The notes beneath the pieces were generated by a model. The model did no database searches, was not told the DNA's origin, and was given only the letters and a program-made list of their open reading frames with translations. Below, in pieces: positions 36,240 to 47,557 of a DNA stretch of 64,000 bases (its first letter is position 1; the number at the start of each line of letters is the position of its first letter). Made by a program: the position numbers and the translations under genes. The DNA lies in assembly GCA_032191485.1 (NCBI GenBank), contig JAVDOI010000011.1, positions 17,924,117 to 17,988,116 on the forward strand, written 5' to 3'. The stretch comes from Leptoclinus maculatus. Taxonomy: Eukaryota; Chordata; Actinopteri; Perciformes; Stichaeidae.

Positions 36240-37440
36240 TAGGGACAGCCAAACGGGATTGCTATTCAGAAATATTCAGGGTTAACAGAACTCACCCCAC
36301 AAGACTATGGAAAGTACTTAAGGCAGAGGTGTATAGGGAAGACTTAGTCTTCAAATAATAAATGAGCCGTGTGTCGGTTGGGCGTTAGGGTGGCTCCCTG
36401 TCCCTTTGTAAGTTAAAAAAGTGGCCAAGATGTTTGGAGAGCCAAACATCAAGAAGGCTACTGTTCCTGATGGCATAGGTGTCAGATTCCTACAAGATGC
36501 ATCTGAACCATGTCATCATTCTCCCTCTGGATCAAAGCAATGCACCCACATCCTTTAAACATGCCGATCTACAAAAAGGAGAGTACATCTGACTCAAGTA
36601 ATTACCAGCCCGTCTCAAATTTGAGTGTAATATCCAAGGCTTCTGATCTTATGAATCTACTGTATGAGTTACAATCTGGTTTTAGCAAATCATGTTCCAT
36701 CTTATTTATCTAACAGATTTTACAAGGAGGGAAATAGCTGTTGGCAATATGTGCGGCCTAGTCCTTCTGGACCTGCAAAAGTCTTTTAACACAGTCAATC
36801 ACGGGATTCTTCTAACTAAGTTGAAGGTCCTTAGTATGGATGGCAGAGATCTAAGCTGAATGGCTTCATTCATATTTGTTAGGAAGGGATCAGCAGGCTG
36901 AGGTTGGTGGGCAGTTGTTGTAGGCCACACCAATCACCTGTGAGGTGCCAAGAGCAGTGTACAAGGGTCCTCTGCTCCTTTTGCTCTTCATAAGAGACTT
37001 GACAGCAGCTTGCACTTGTTCTTTACTCTTATATACAGACAACTAAGCCATACTTGTAACACATTCAAATAAAAATAGAATAGAGACAATACTAGCTGAC
37101 AGGGAGACTAAAGACCTGGCGAGACAACCGGTTTCTACTTCACTTTGGCAAGAGATCTAGTTTGGTTCAAAGCCTTGGTTAAATAAGGAATCAGCCATGT
37201 GTATTAAGAATGAAGGCGGATCTATTACATGAAAGCTCTCAGTCTGCTACCTGGGCTGCCTTCTTGATGGGAACTTAAAGGGAGCTTCCATGACATTGAA
37301 GATTTTGGGGATAAATGGCAGAACTAGATACCTAACCAGGGGGGCTAGGTTACTGGACAGGGAATCCCTAAAACTGCTGCCCTCATGCTTGTCCCCATCT
37401 TGTTGTGGATGGACTAAACATCAGGGACCACTTTGGAAAT
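36240..37440 (+). mobile_element. decayed non-LTR retrotransposon (LINE) fragment
   Basis: This region encodes, in broken frames, the central part of a jockey/CR1/L2-type LINE reverse transcriptase (see pseudogene entry). Neither an endonuclease domain nor a 3' tail is recognisable, so both ends are truncated or too decayed to place. The limits are approximate. Confidence 0.75.
36520..37340 (+). pseudogene. LINE reverse transcriptase pseudogene
   Basis: Conserved reverse transcriptase blocks appear in the right order with stops and frameshifts between them. PIYKKE and NYQPVS (about 36560-36620) match the early fingers region. LVLLDLQKSFNTVNH (about 36755-36805) matches the block with the first catalytic aspartate. 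CEVPRAVYKGPLLLLLF, near 36939-36990, matches the CGVPQGSxLGPLLF block. LLYTDN, near 37026-37043, stands where the catalytic YADD motif should be: the second aspartate is replaced and a stop follows at once. Downstream, YLGCLLD-like coding (about 37249) follows. These enzymes copy LINE RNA into the genome; this one is inactive. Clade assignment between CR1/L2 and jockey is open. Confidence 0.8.
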
Positions 37441-38000
37441 GATCATGTCATCCCGACGCTTATACTTTACTACTGTATTTGTTATTTTGTCAAATGAACA
37501 CAAAAACATTCATAATCCTCATAGGGTGAAGCTTTCTCAATCCCTAGACTTTTCCAGCAACACCAGCAGTTCAAAGTTGTTTTATCAGACGTGATATCTC
37601 AACTTGTAATTGATTAGTATTGGTACACAATATTGAACAGACCATCCATGTTTCCCAGAGGATGAATCCTCACAACTATGGTGACATTTCTTCCAGCAGC
37701 AACAACAGGTCAAAGTTTTATCACTTATCCCGTGAAATATCTCAACATCAACAAGATGGATTTACACGAGACATGCATGGTTTACTTGATTGATTACTAA
37801 GCGTTTTTAGCCCACAGGCAAATCGGTTTGCAGTGTGGCCACCAATCATAACCACGTACATGATAACAGAGAAAGAAAGGTCTCAACGTGTCTGGATGGA
37901 TTGCCATGAAATTTGGTGCACACATTCCTGTCTCCCTCTGGATGAATTCATCATGAATGTGGATTGTGGATTGTAAAGAAGCCAACAGTTTATCTCAACC
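37440..38000 (-). repeat. interspersed repeat family B, copy 2 (inverted)
   Basis: The words CCCAGAGGATGAATCCTCAC, GGTCAAAG and GGATTGCCATGAAATTTGG are the reverse complements, with changes, of the family B words at 32.7-33.0 kb. At least two internal units are visible (near 37560-37640 and 37690-37920). Confidence 0.62.
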
Positions 38001-38620
38001 ACTTTATTGGGAGGTGAAACTGAAAGTCGGTGCACTCATAATGGACATTTACAACGAAACAGTTTGGGTTGTAACTTTACTGCTGGCCTTCCTTTCCACT
38101 TTTAAATTTGGCATATTCGCTGCCTTGTGCTGCACATACTTGCTACCCCATTGAACTTAATTTAAGCAATGACATTCCAAGATCTCTGCAATTAACTGAG
38201 ATAAGTACAATGTTTTCAGTGGAGATAGTACAGATTGCCGGAACTATTAAAAAAGAAATAAAATTGCAATAAACCGCTGTTTTTCTTTCAGCAATCTCGC
38301 TAAATTAGCATAGAATGAAATGACTCGAAGTGTTGTGAAAGGGTTGCTCATGCCAAAGTCACACATTAAACCAAGACCACGTTGTCTCAGTCATTGACAT
38401 CAAACAGGGCTAATACACCAATAAATACTGGGCTAACATTTGAGCGACGGAACAAAAAAGTGATTAAGTGATTGTGTTGTGTATTTGTCATAGATTGTTT
38501 TAATTATTTATCATTACAGCCAACATTGTGCTTCCCCTTTATTCTATATACACCACTCAGGATTTTCAAAGCCCCAACTGAGTCAGGCTACCGTATGTCA
38601 CACTTGTAGCACAAATGTAA
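38001..38620. other. unique or unassigned non-coding DNA
   Basis: No gene is recognised; the first 100 bases may still belong to family B. Confidence 0.45.
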
Positions 38621-38628
38621 CATTGAAG
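38621..38628. repeat. 8-bp target-site duplication, left copy
   Basis: CATTGAAG, repeated exactly at 39679-39686. Confidence 0.92.
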
Positions 38629-39678
38629 TAGGGCTGCAACTAACGATTATTTTAATAATCGATTAATCTGTCGATTATTTTTACGATTAATCGATGAATC
38701 GGATTAAAAAAAAAAGCATTCATTTCCAACCCTTTATTCAAAAACAGCATGCTTTATGCTTTACATCTGCCAATTATATCGTTTTTTTTTAAATAAAGTG
38801 CACAAAAATATGTATATTTTAGTTTAAAGGGACCTGAGCTGTCAGAACAATAAATCATTTATAAAAAATAAAGAAAAATACAAATCAGAAAACTTAACAG
38901 GATTTGTTTGAACGTCAGAACTTGTTCTCTACACTACACTCACAGATGCACACACTCACAAACTCACACTCACAGACTCTCACACTCAGACACACGCACA
39001 CACACTCAAGTTCACTTGAAGCTTATTCATTAAATTATTACCATCATTGTAGTAAGTGCAAGTTAAGTTAATTTATACACCACATTTACTCACAGTTTAA
39101 GATGACCAAGTGCTATAAAAAAAAATTAAAAAGTACAACACACACAAATATATTTGTCAACAATAACCGATATGGGACAAAGCACAGAATATATATACAT
39201 GACAACAGATTGAAAAATGAATGGGCCAAAAAAGGCGAGTGAATAAAAACGTGTCTTTAGTCCTGCTTTACTACTGTTATTAACGAGCTAACGCTAACTT
39301 GTCATGCTTGTCAAACTGGATAACGAGTAAACACCAGCACCAGAAGAGCTACTGGAGGGACGTTACGTCCCTGATAACAGTCGACTCCGGGGCGGCTGAT
39401 CCGCCGTACTGTCGCACTCGGTTCGGCCATGCATGCCGGATACGCCCGCCTACGGATCGCGCACCGTCAAACATCGTTACGGGTCTCTCCGGTGGTCTTT
39501 CCTCTACCTCTGCTCTGCTCCGCGCTCAACTCAACTTTTTTTTTTAATCTCAAACATCTCCGCGATTTATTGAGTGGCGTAATAATCGCGCGACACAACG
39601 AATCGATAATGAAATTCGTTGCCAACTCTTTTAATAATCGAATTTTATCGATTTTATCGATTCGTTGTTGCAGCCCTA
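38629..39678. mobile_element. hAT-superfamily non-autonomous transposon, 1050 bp
   Basis: It starts TAGGGCTGCAAC and ends with the exact reverse complement, bounded by a perfect 8-bp duplication. Subterminal regions on both sides are rich in ATCGATTA/TAATCG words, typical of this fish hAT family. A GC- and CpG-rich stretch at about 39330-39530 lies near the right end. No transposase frame is recognised, so it depends on a partner element. Orientation cannot be assigned. Confidence 0.92.
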
Positions 39679-39686
39679 CATTGAAG
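39679..39686. repeat. 8-bp target-site duplication, right copy
   Basis: CATTGAAG, identical to the left copy. Confidence 0.92.
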
Positions 39687-39865
39687 TACCTGTGCCCCAC
39701 TCTGGTCCTCATATTGTGGCACTCAAAATGGGGACATGATGACAGCCTTAGCATCACTGTTATTTTAAGTGGCAAAAAAAGCACAAGAGGGACAAAGTAG
39801 AAGTCCCTATGAAACAAATCAGACCTTTTCTTTTTCTACCTTTCTATCTTTGTTCTCTTTGCCAA

Positions 39866-39870
<5 letters not shown>

Positions 39871-39944
<74 letters not shown>
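39871..39944. repeat. (CT)37 microsatellite
   Basis: A perfect 74-bp polypyrimidine tract, long enough to be highly variable and to form triplex (H-DNA) structure. It makes serine-leucine repeat artefacts in open frames. Confidence 0.97.
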
Positions 39945-39947
<3 letters not shown>

Positions 39948-40116
39948 GTTTGAATTTAAAGTCTGACTTCATTATTAATGTTGGAAATTAATTTCATCAG
40001 CAACGTAGATTTGTAAACAGTATGAACAGCAACCGAAACAATGCACTGCAGCTACACGGTAAACAACTTATATATAGAAATCTGAAGTGTGTTCTACATG
40101 TTTGTTGGACCTCAAG

Positions 40117-40133
40117 ACACACACACACACACA
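40117..40133. repeat. (AC)8 microsatellite
   Basis: A perfect dinucleotide tract. Confidence 0.92.
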
Positions 40134-40270
40134 ATGTGTTTTGGTGAGAAACACTGAATATCAACAAGTTTGTTTGTGTAGAGAACTGCCTTTAAAGGTA
40201 CCCTGTGGAGGACATCTTACCGTGTTTCTTATCACTCCCTGTAGTCTGCTTCTACCCCGCCCAGACACAT

Positions 40271-40320
40271 CAACAACAACAACAACAACAACATACACAC
40301 ACACACACACACACATACAC
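40271..40320. repeat. compound (CAA)n(CA)n microsatellite
   Basis: Seven CAA units followed, after CATA, by ten CA units. Confidence 0.95.
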
Positions 40321-41319
40321 AGGAAACAAGAACAGCTGTAAAAGTTTACCCCACTTAAACACAGACACAAGCAGTGTAAACAAACTCTGTAATATATGAA
40401 TATAGTAATTATGTGACAGTTAAACATATGAGACAGTGATACGTAACACCATCACACATGGCACAGATTTAGTGCCAGCTGTTAAACATATTAATAGCAA
40501 CAGGAGCGAAGGATTGCTTGAACCTAATTGTTGTGCAGCATTCAGCCTCTCTGACTTAGCCTAAATATCCACAGCACTAGGCGAGCTTTGGTCATGTAGA
40601 TGCTGCTGTGAATCTTATATCAATTCAGATCATTGCACAATTGTCTATAATGTCTAAAAGGCTAAATGACAGAGTGAGATAGCTAAAATGTTGTGTTACT
40701 GTGGCTAATGCTGAATGCTCACGTTCCAAACATGAAGTCAGAAAAGGCTGGAACAGCTTTTCTGTCTGAGAGCGAGGAGGAAATTGGACTTTGGGTAAAT
40801 TGAGAAAGAAAATTGAAAGCATTGTGCGGCTCAGATGCCCTACAAATACAGGTGTATGAATCTGCAGCTATCCGACTCGTATGCTTGTACAATGTTTACC
40901 AGAATGAAAGTCCGGATGCATTACGCCGTCCTTTTGAAGTGCCTCGCTGTTGGGAGAAAAGAAGCAGGTCAGGCCATGGGGGAGACAGATGACTGTGAAC
41001 ACCATCTCCAGGCTGACGGCGGGAGTGAGCCGTTCAAGAGGATTTGTCCATTCTGAATAGGAGGAAAACCGGCAAAAAAACGTGAAAAAAAAGAAAAGTG
41101 ATACGGGAGTTTACTTCTTGAGTACATGCATTTAAAAGCTCCTTTGTTTGTATTCAGAAGGTTTTATAGAACAGAACAACAAATATAACTTTTCACATAT
41201 CATCAATTTTATTTTCAAATATATCTAATAAGACAACAAGCAACATTTAAATTCCAGAACCACTGATGAGTTGCAATATTAGGAGAAAATAAAGCCAAAT
41301 AAGATCGATTAAAAAACAA

Positions 41320-41403
41320 TCTTATCTTGTAATTATGGCTTACTATCTCATAATTACTTGTATAGATCTCATTATTACGAGATGTGGATCTCACAATTAT
41401 GGG
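41320..41403. repeat. degenerate minisatellite, unit about 21 bp
   Basis: About four diverged units built on ATCTCATAATTA with short spacers. The units are weakly self-complementary (TAATTA/ATTATGA). I know similar arrays as a dispersed fish repeat. Confidence 0.65.
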
Positions 41404-41489
41404 AATTATTTCTCTGACCCATCAGATTCTGTGATCTGATATGAATTTCAGCTACATTGCCACTGCAATTGTTTTTTTTATCATACTTC

Positions 41490-41950
41490 TTTGCATGGTT
41501 TATTTTGATAGTTGTCACCAAATGGTACCAGAAATTGTGATAGATTGGATGCATTTCTGCTTCACGATGTAATCGTGAATGCATCACCTACTGGTTTAGC
41601 TGCTCTTGAACAAACCGAGCCACTTGCAGCATGTCGGAGTGCTTTCTGTCCTGAACAATCCCAGCAACTTTGGACGCTCAATGAAAACGTACAGTTTCCA
41701 ATCATGCATAGTCTCTTTTTAGAATTAACTTCCAATGTCGGTTTACTTAGTTTTTACTTGTACTTAGCGACAACACTTCCTGGTTTGGTTTAGGCAACAA
41801 AAGGACTTGGTTAGGCTCAGGAAAAGATTGTTAGTTTGGTTGGAATAAGTACGTTTCTTACGTAAAATAACCGTGTTTGTAACTGGCGTAACGAAGCGTT
41901 GACTTTGATTTCACACGGGACATGAACTGCGGTCTGCTGGGTGATAATCA
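41490..41950 (+). repeat. interspersed repeat family A, copy 3
   Basis: The most complete copy. It has AACGTACAGTTTCC, then CATGCATAGTCTCTTTTTAG, GGTTTAGGCAACAAAAGGAC, GGTTAGGCTCAGGAAAAG, TTACGTAAAATAACCG, and TTTCACACGGGACATGAAC at the right. It matches copy 1 on both sides of the hAT insertion. The left limit is uncertain. Confidence 0.68.
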
Positions 41951-42625
41951 TGTTTGTTTTACGAGATGAGGACTTGATATCTATGAGAAAACTATCTGCT
42001 ACACAGTCATTGCTGTACAGTGTGGTCGAGTACCCAGTGTTGGATAAAGGACAAACTGTGATGATTAACTATTTATTTACTTCATAATGACCTTATGAAC
42101 AAAGCAAACATTGGCAAATCTTGCCAAAAGCACAGTTGCAATATTGTTACTGATTACAGTATTTACAGCCGAACTAATTTGTAGATGGACATGGATGGCG
42201 ATGTAATAAAACTGTGTGTCACTCTAAAAATGAAAAACAGAACACCGTTCTTAAGAAACAGACGACCCGATAAACAAGAACAGCAAGAGGCTCTATAACT
42301 CTCCTAATTACAGCAGAGAAACTAACAAATGTAGTGAAATAAATAAAAATACAGAACGCTACAATTCAGTCCCCCCCCTGTTGTGAAAATCAAACTTGGC
42401 CACTGAGGTTTGGCGACTCAGTGTGACCGACCACCTGCTACCAAGGGGAGATGCAGGGACCGTCCAGCCGAGAAAAAGTCAGCAGGGTGTTTTCTGTCCC
42501 ACAGCTCGGAGACCGCTGTGGCCACTTCAAAGCCAGTGGAAAAGAAACGATAAGAATTTTCAGGACACTTTTTCAATCTAAATTCAACACTGACTGACCA
42601 GGTGTAGCAGCAAGTAAGATTAAAG
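41951..42625. other. unassigned non-coding DNA
   Basis: No gene or repeat is recognised; a C8 run lies at 42371-42378. Confidence 0.5.
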
Positions 42626-42627
42626 GG

Positions 42628-42900
42628 AAACGTCACCGACTTTGTACATACAGGCCTGTTTGCTCACCGTGGAGTTTCCTATTCATTCTGTGAGACAGTT
42701 ATAGTGTCGTATGGAGAGCAAGAGATTTGTCAAGTCGGAGAAAATAACCCCCAAGGATGTTATAGCGCAGTCCTGAGGGCTATAAAAGTTTGAGCGTGGA
42801 GAAAACACATTACTAATGCATGGCGTGGAGTTTGGAAGTCAGGGAGGGTCTAAGGGAATGATGCTATTGGTTGTATTATTAAAAAATGCAGGATCCAGTA
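42628..42900. repeat. possible dispersed repeat
   Basis: Begins TTAAAGGGAAACGTCAC and contains GATGCTATTGGTTGTATT, words I associate with a dispersed fish repeat. No second copy occurs here and no termini pair. The GCTATAAAAG at about 42779 is therefore not taken as a TATA box. Confidence 0.35.
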
Positions 42901-43444
42901 CAATTGTGTGTGTCCATTTTTTTGTGGGTCTCCAGCTGCAAAGCAATAGAATCATTATAATAAAAAATGTATAGAAGAAATACAGTATTGCCAATTATGT
43001 CTTATGCTATTATCAGATTTGCATAATACGTTAGGCAGTAAGTTCATCACAACTACGGCTTCAGTGCAGCATGAATTGGAATGTTGAGCACAAATCGTTT
43101 CATTTCTGTCGGTCTTTGGTCGAAACAAATACTTTGTGTGGAATACAAATCAAGGATTCAAAAAACAAAATAGGATTCAGATTTTTTTATTTATATATAT
43201 AAAATATTATATTTCATTTTAATTGATTCAACTGTCTCTTTTGCTGTGCCTTCGGTTTGTGCAACACAGTTCCAGTGTAATTGTAGTCAAAATCCACCCG
43301 ACTCCGTCGATCTGACCGGTGGGGACAAGCTTCCCCACAGAGTATTGCTCTCCCTCACACACATACGCATTTTCTTTCTACCTGCCTCACTGTCTATGAC
43401 TGTCATTTCCCTTTCTCTTTCTGACATGCACTTATTCACACGCG

Positions 43445-43465
43445 CACACACACACACACACACAC
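43445..43465. repeat. (CA)10 microsatellite
   Basis: A perfect dinucleotide tract. Confidence 0.92.
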
Positions 43466-43559
43466 CTGTGTCCCCTGTGGGTCCTGTGTGGCGCGTTACT
43501 TTCTTTCCCAGTGAGGCGCCATTGTGAAGCCGCCGAGCCTGAGGGGAAAGAGGCCAATT

Positions 43560-43800
43560 TAACACTCCCTCCATCACTCCTTCTCTCTGTCTCTCTCTCT
43601 CTCTCCCTCGTCCTCTCTCCCTGCGTCTCCCCCCTCTCTCTTGTCCCTGCTGACTTGTTTGTCCCACTGGTGTTTACCTCCTCCTCTCCCTCTGTTTGGC
43701 TCAGCGTCCGCCCTGACAGCGTAAGGCCATTATTTTTCCTTTCTCACCCTCTGCCTCTCTTCTCCTCGCCCTCTGCCGCACCCACCACCTTTCCTCTTTC
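43560..43800. repeat. long pyrimidine-rich low-complexity tract
   Basis: About 240 bases, largely C and T with CT/CCT words, including a (CT)7 core at 43591-43605. The ORFs here are artefacts of composition. Confidence 0.8.
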
Positions 43801-43902
43801 TCTCTCGGCACCCTAATTGGCACAGCACTTTTTCCCCCTGTCATCTCCAGTGTTGCTTTGAAAGCTGCAGTCAGCCCAGCAGGAGACAGGAGAATGTGTA
43901 AG

Positions 43903-43915
43903 CCCCCCCCCCCCC
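43903..43915. repeat. poly-C run (C13)
   Basis: Thirteen consecutive C residues. Confidence 0.95.
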
Positions 43916-44329
43916 TTGTACCGACGAAGTCCAAACCACTGTTTTAGTATTATCATTATTCAAGTCTTTATTTACACCACATGCCCCCTCACCTAATCCC
44001 TAAAGATACCCATTCATGCAGGGGTGTGAACACAGACGTGCATGTATTCAGACATGCATATATACATGCATACATTCCATGTGTGCACACAAACTGCTGC
44101 TTCCCGCCTGGAAATGGAGGCAAAGTACAGCATATTATTTCAGCAGAGAGAGAAGGCAAGTGTGATAGACGGTGCATTACACTGAAGGAATTCTCCGTAC
44201 ATTTAAGGGTGTAAATATTTGAGTGGCTCCTGCAGTTGTGTATATGCGTGCTATTACCCATGCTGCAGGCTGTCTTAGGTAATGCTTGTCAGTTCTCCAG
44301 GGGTGAGACCTTGCAGCTTAGCACAAGCT

Positions 44330-44610
44330 AAACCATTACAAGGCCTCCTCGGGAGGAGTCCCCGCGTTGAAAATGGCAGATCGTCTTTAGTTATTCATGA
44401 CATGTTGCATTAGACCCACTGCCGAGGCTTTTCTTTTTATATCCAAGGTAGCACGGTGTACCACGTGTACCAAACCTCAGCGTCGGACATTCAGTGACAA
44501 AACAATATGCGAGGTGCGTCAGTAGCCGCGATAACACCGCACCCTTTCCACTTTGGGGCCTCAGCTGGCGAGCGAATGCGTTCCCCTGGTATTAACCCTG
44601 ACTGCACTTT
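44330..44610. promoter_or_regulatory. candidate conserved non-coding element
   Basis: Repeat-free, with TTATTCATGAC near 44391, TGTTGCATTAG near 44403 and CpG-containing words such as GCCGCGATAAC near 44525. Motif-only inference. Confidence 0.25.
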
Positions 44611-44692
44611 ATGAGTTTTTTGTTTTAAAAACACACTTAAAAGGCAATTATGATATCAAAGATGGGTTTCAGATAAAGAGTTACAGCGTGTG

Positions 44693-44705
44693 AAAAAAAA
44701 AAAAA
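44693..44705. repeat. poly-A run (A13)
   Basis: Thirteen consecutive A residues. Confidence 0.9.
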
Positions 44706-45220
44706 GAGAGTATCCGAAGTGGTGCAAACCCCTCTTCACAACCCCGCAGGCCTCGTTAGTTAATTAGTCTCGTTAGCCGGCTTAAAAGTGGAATCTCCCC
44801 AAAGCCGTACGCAAGATTTATCAGCAGTAATTGAAAGGTAATTCCAACTCCTGCAGGTGTAACTCAGTCAGTGCCTCCGAAAGTGAAGCTAAAAGGGCCA
44901 AGTGGAGGAGAGGCGTGTCAGGGCTGCAGTATATGTTACAACACGGCCATAGAGACTTTGCTCCTCCTGTGCTCTCCGTCTACATGTCTCGGCCCTTTGT
45001 ACTTCCTCCTCTCGCTCTCAACATTGCTTATTCCCACACCGCCCGTTCTCATCACTCCCGTTTAGCACCTCCCATCGTCCTCCTCCGAGCTCTCTCTAGA
45101 CTCGGCTTAATAATTCATTTTGGCTCTTGCTAAAGAGAACACAAACCCCTGCAAAGAGAGGACTACCCCTCCAATAACACCTCTCTGCAATGCCACTGCA
45201 GTCAGGAGCCCCAGGCTTTT

Positions 45221-45264
45221 CTCTCTCTCTCTCTCTCTCTCTCCGTCACCCCCCCCCCCCCCCC
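45221..45264. repeat. (CT)n plus poly-C (C16)
   Basis: A CT tract at 45221-45243, then CGTCA and sixteen C residues at 45249-45264. Confidence 0.95.
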
Positions 45265-45419
45265 TCCAACTCACACACCCCTTTTTCACGGCACGCTCTC
45301 TTCCATCCCCTCCCCTCAACAGGAACACATTATTTTCTAGCCCCGAGCATGCCCAAGATGCCCCCAGCTGTGAGAAAATGTCAGACGTTTACCACCCACC
45401 ACCCACCTCACCAAATATG

Positions 45420-45427
<8 letters not shown>

Positions 45428-45456
<29 letters not shown>
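45428..45456. repeat. (CA)14 microsatellite
   Basis: A perfect dinucleotide tract. Confidence 0.95.
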
Positions 45457-45458
<2 letters not shown>

Positions 45459-45690
45459 CCACGCCCTCTCTTGACACACAACACAAAAGAGGAAATCTCA
45501 TTAGTCAGAGGGTGTGTGCCATTGATGTTTGCTTCTCTCTGGTCTTGGTGGTGGGATCTGGTTTGGCACTGTCTGGCTCATGCTAGAGAACCCACAGCAA
45601 CACCACGGGTTAAGCCGATTACATTTTTTCGGGGAGAGGGGAGACCTGAGGGGTAGAAGGATCCGGTTTTGTTCCTCTCCACCCTCTGCA

Positions 45691-45705
45691 CCCCCCCCCC
45701 CCCCC
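45691..45705. repeat. poly-C run (C15)
   Basis: Fifteen consecutive C residues in a C/T-rich context. Confidence 0.95.
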
Positions 45706-45873
45706 ACCCCACCGCCTTTTTTTTCCTCCCCCCTTTTTTTTCTCTCTGCTGATTTATTCATATGCTCCTGAGGTTTAGCCACCACGGGCTTATGGTTGCA
45801 TTCAATGACTTCAGCTGGAAATTATTTCAAATTCAGTGGATTACATTTGTGGATATTGAATAAAGAGACAAAT

Positions 45874-45908
45874 GGGGAGGGGGGTCGGGGGGAGAGTTGG
45901 AGGGGGGG
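45874..45908 (+). repeat. G-rich tract, G-quadruplex pattern
   Basis: Runs of 4, 6, 6 and 7 G separated by 1, 2 and 9 bases. Confidence 0.85.
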
Positions 45909-46245
45909 AAACGGCACAATGGTCTCTCTAATACAGCCTTGCGAAAAATAGGCTTCACGGCGGACCAAACTGATAGCAATGGCCAGGTTGATGAGTGGAT
46001 ATTACCGCGCTGTTGATTATATCTAAACATGAAAATAGCTGGCAAAATGGCATGAATTTGATTAGAAGCTCCCCATATCTGTCATTTCCCTGCCCTTTAT
46101 CCCCAAGCTTTGATCCGGCATCGGGTGTAGTTTGATGCTTGGGGTATCCCATTTCACACAAAGTCGGGCTGAATACATATTACTTTTTTTTTAAGCAGCT
46201 TTGGTGTAAAAAAAGATGAATGAATAAAAGGTGTACCATTAAGAT

Positions 46246-46261
46246 AAAAAAAAAAAAAAAA
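46246..46261. repeat. poly-A run (A16)
   Basis: Sixteen consecutive A residues. Confidence 0.9.
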
Positions 46262-47091
46262 GTGAGTATAGCCAATGTCATTATGTTGCGTAGTGTCTGG
46301 TCATTTCATGCTTGTGTCCACTGCCAGATGGTGGAATGTGGGCCAGCATATGCGAGTCAAACTGGGAGAGAACAGAGTTCTCTCTGGTGTTGGCAACGTT
46401 GTCCCCGTCGATTGAATCCTCATTACCATCCTCTCATAATTGTGTTTTTTTTTTTCCTTTATCGGATATTCTAATGGCTGCTGTTGCATGTAATTATGTA
46501 GCAATTATCTGCTTCCTTGCCTCGAACTGGTGTTCCATCGGTGTAATGCAAAGTCAGATTGTGTCCGTTACACTCCCGCTGGCATGGCGGGTTCAGTTAG
46601 AGCACTGTAAGGCCGCTTGACGGAGGGACATATTGACCTAAACTTATAAGTCCAAATAACCTCAGGCTTTCCTTTCGGTGCGTTCGTCGGTTCAGTCCCA
46701 GCGCTGCCCGGCCCACTCTGCGATACTGAAGGATAATTAGTCCGCAATCTCAGAAGAAATCATTGATATGTATTTTTCTCCCTCTATTTTCCTCCCCTCG
46801 AGTCAAGATCATTCTTTGAAGTCGGCATGTATGAAATCACTTGATCTTTATTTCTTTAAGTTCATTACTTATTTTCTAGTTGTGTGCATGTCATGCATTT
46901 TTAACAAACCCTTTGAGTTGACTTTGTGATGTGTTGTAGCGGGGGGAACATCAAAGGGATCTCTCCCTTTCTCTCTGTCTCCCTCTCTCTTATTCTTTCG
47001 CCTTTTCATCTCCCCTTTTACAGTCTGAACTGCACGCTCATAGAGCTTTTCTTTTCAGGCAGAATGGTGAGAGAAAGGTAGAGGATTGCCA

Positions 47092-47107
47092 TTTTTTTTT
47101 TTTTTTT
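47092..47107. repeat. poly-T run (T16)
   Basis: Sixteen consecutive T residues. Confidence 0.9.
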
Positions 47108-47557
47108 GGAAACTCAGTTAAAAAAGTTCTTTCATTCTCGTCCAGACCACAAAATATCGCATGCCAGCGATTAGGTAATGAACACTCCTCCTTGAGGCAG
47201 GTTTCTTGTAGGCTGCGTAAAAAACACTAAATTGCATTTTTCCTGCACTTGTTTACCAAAAAAATAGCAACACGGAGTCGGGCGACTTATTCTCATGCAT
47301 TGTATTAATAATACCAGTATTATATTTGAATCTGAGCTTTCTATTGCTAGAGATGACTGATACGCTAATCCCATTCTTCCCACAGACAACACACCATGCA
47401 GGGAATATAACTGTATTGCATACCCTATGTATGCAAGGATTTGCTGCTTTTTCTTCGTTTTGAGTGATTCTTTATCTTTTCGTTTTACGTTCATTTTACA
47501 TCATTTTATTTTCGTTTGAGATCAATGATGATGATGCATACTTTAGATATCTAAATG

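Larger units (their letters stand above)
39690..41315. other. unique non-coding DNA with long microsatellites
   Basis: No exon is recognised. It holds the longest (CT)n tract of the window and compound (CAA)n(CA)n tracts. Confidence 0.55.
42901..47549. other. unique non-coding DNA, pyrimidine-rich with poly-C runs
   Basis: No exon is recognised. The block is notable for long pyrimidine-rich stretches (43560-43800, 45215-45320, 45660-45750), three poly-C runs of 13-16 and two (CA)n tracts. Motif-rich, repeat-free parts lie at 44330-44610, 46040-46170 and 46680-46900. Confidence 0.55.

Noticed and set aside
41320..41403. CRISPR-like spaced repeats
   Set aside because: The units are degenerate, AT-rich and about 21 bp without unique spacers of constant length; this is a minisatellite in a vertebrate genome.
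42779..42788. TATA-like GCTATAAAAG
   Set aside because: It lies inside a probable dispersed repeat with no other promoter features.
45120..45656. 178-codon plus-strand open frame
   Set aside because: It spans (CT)n, poly-C and (CA)n tracts; no conserved sequence is recognisable.
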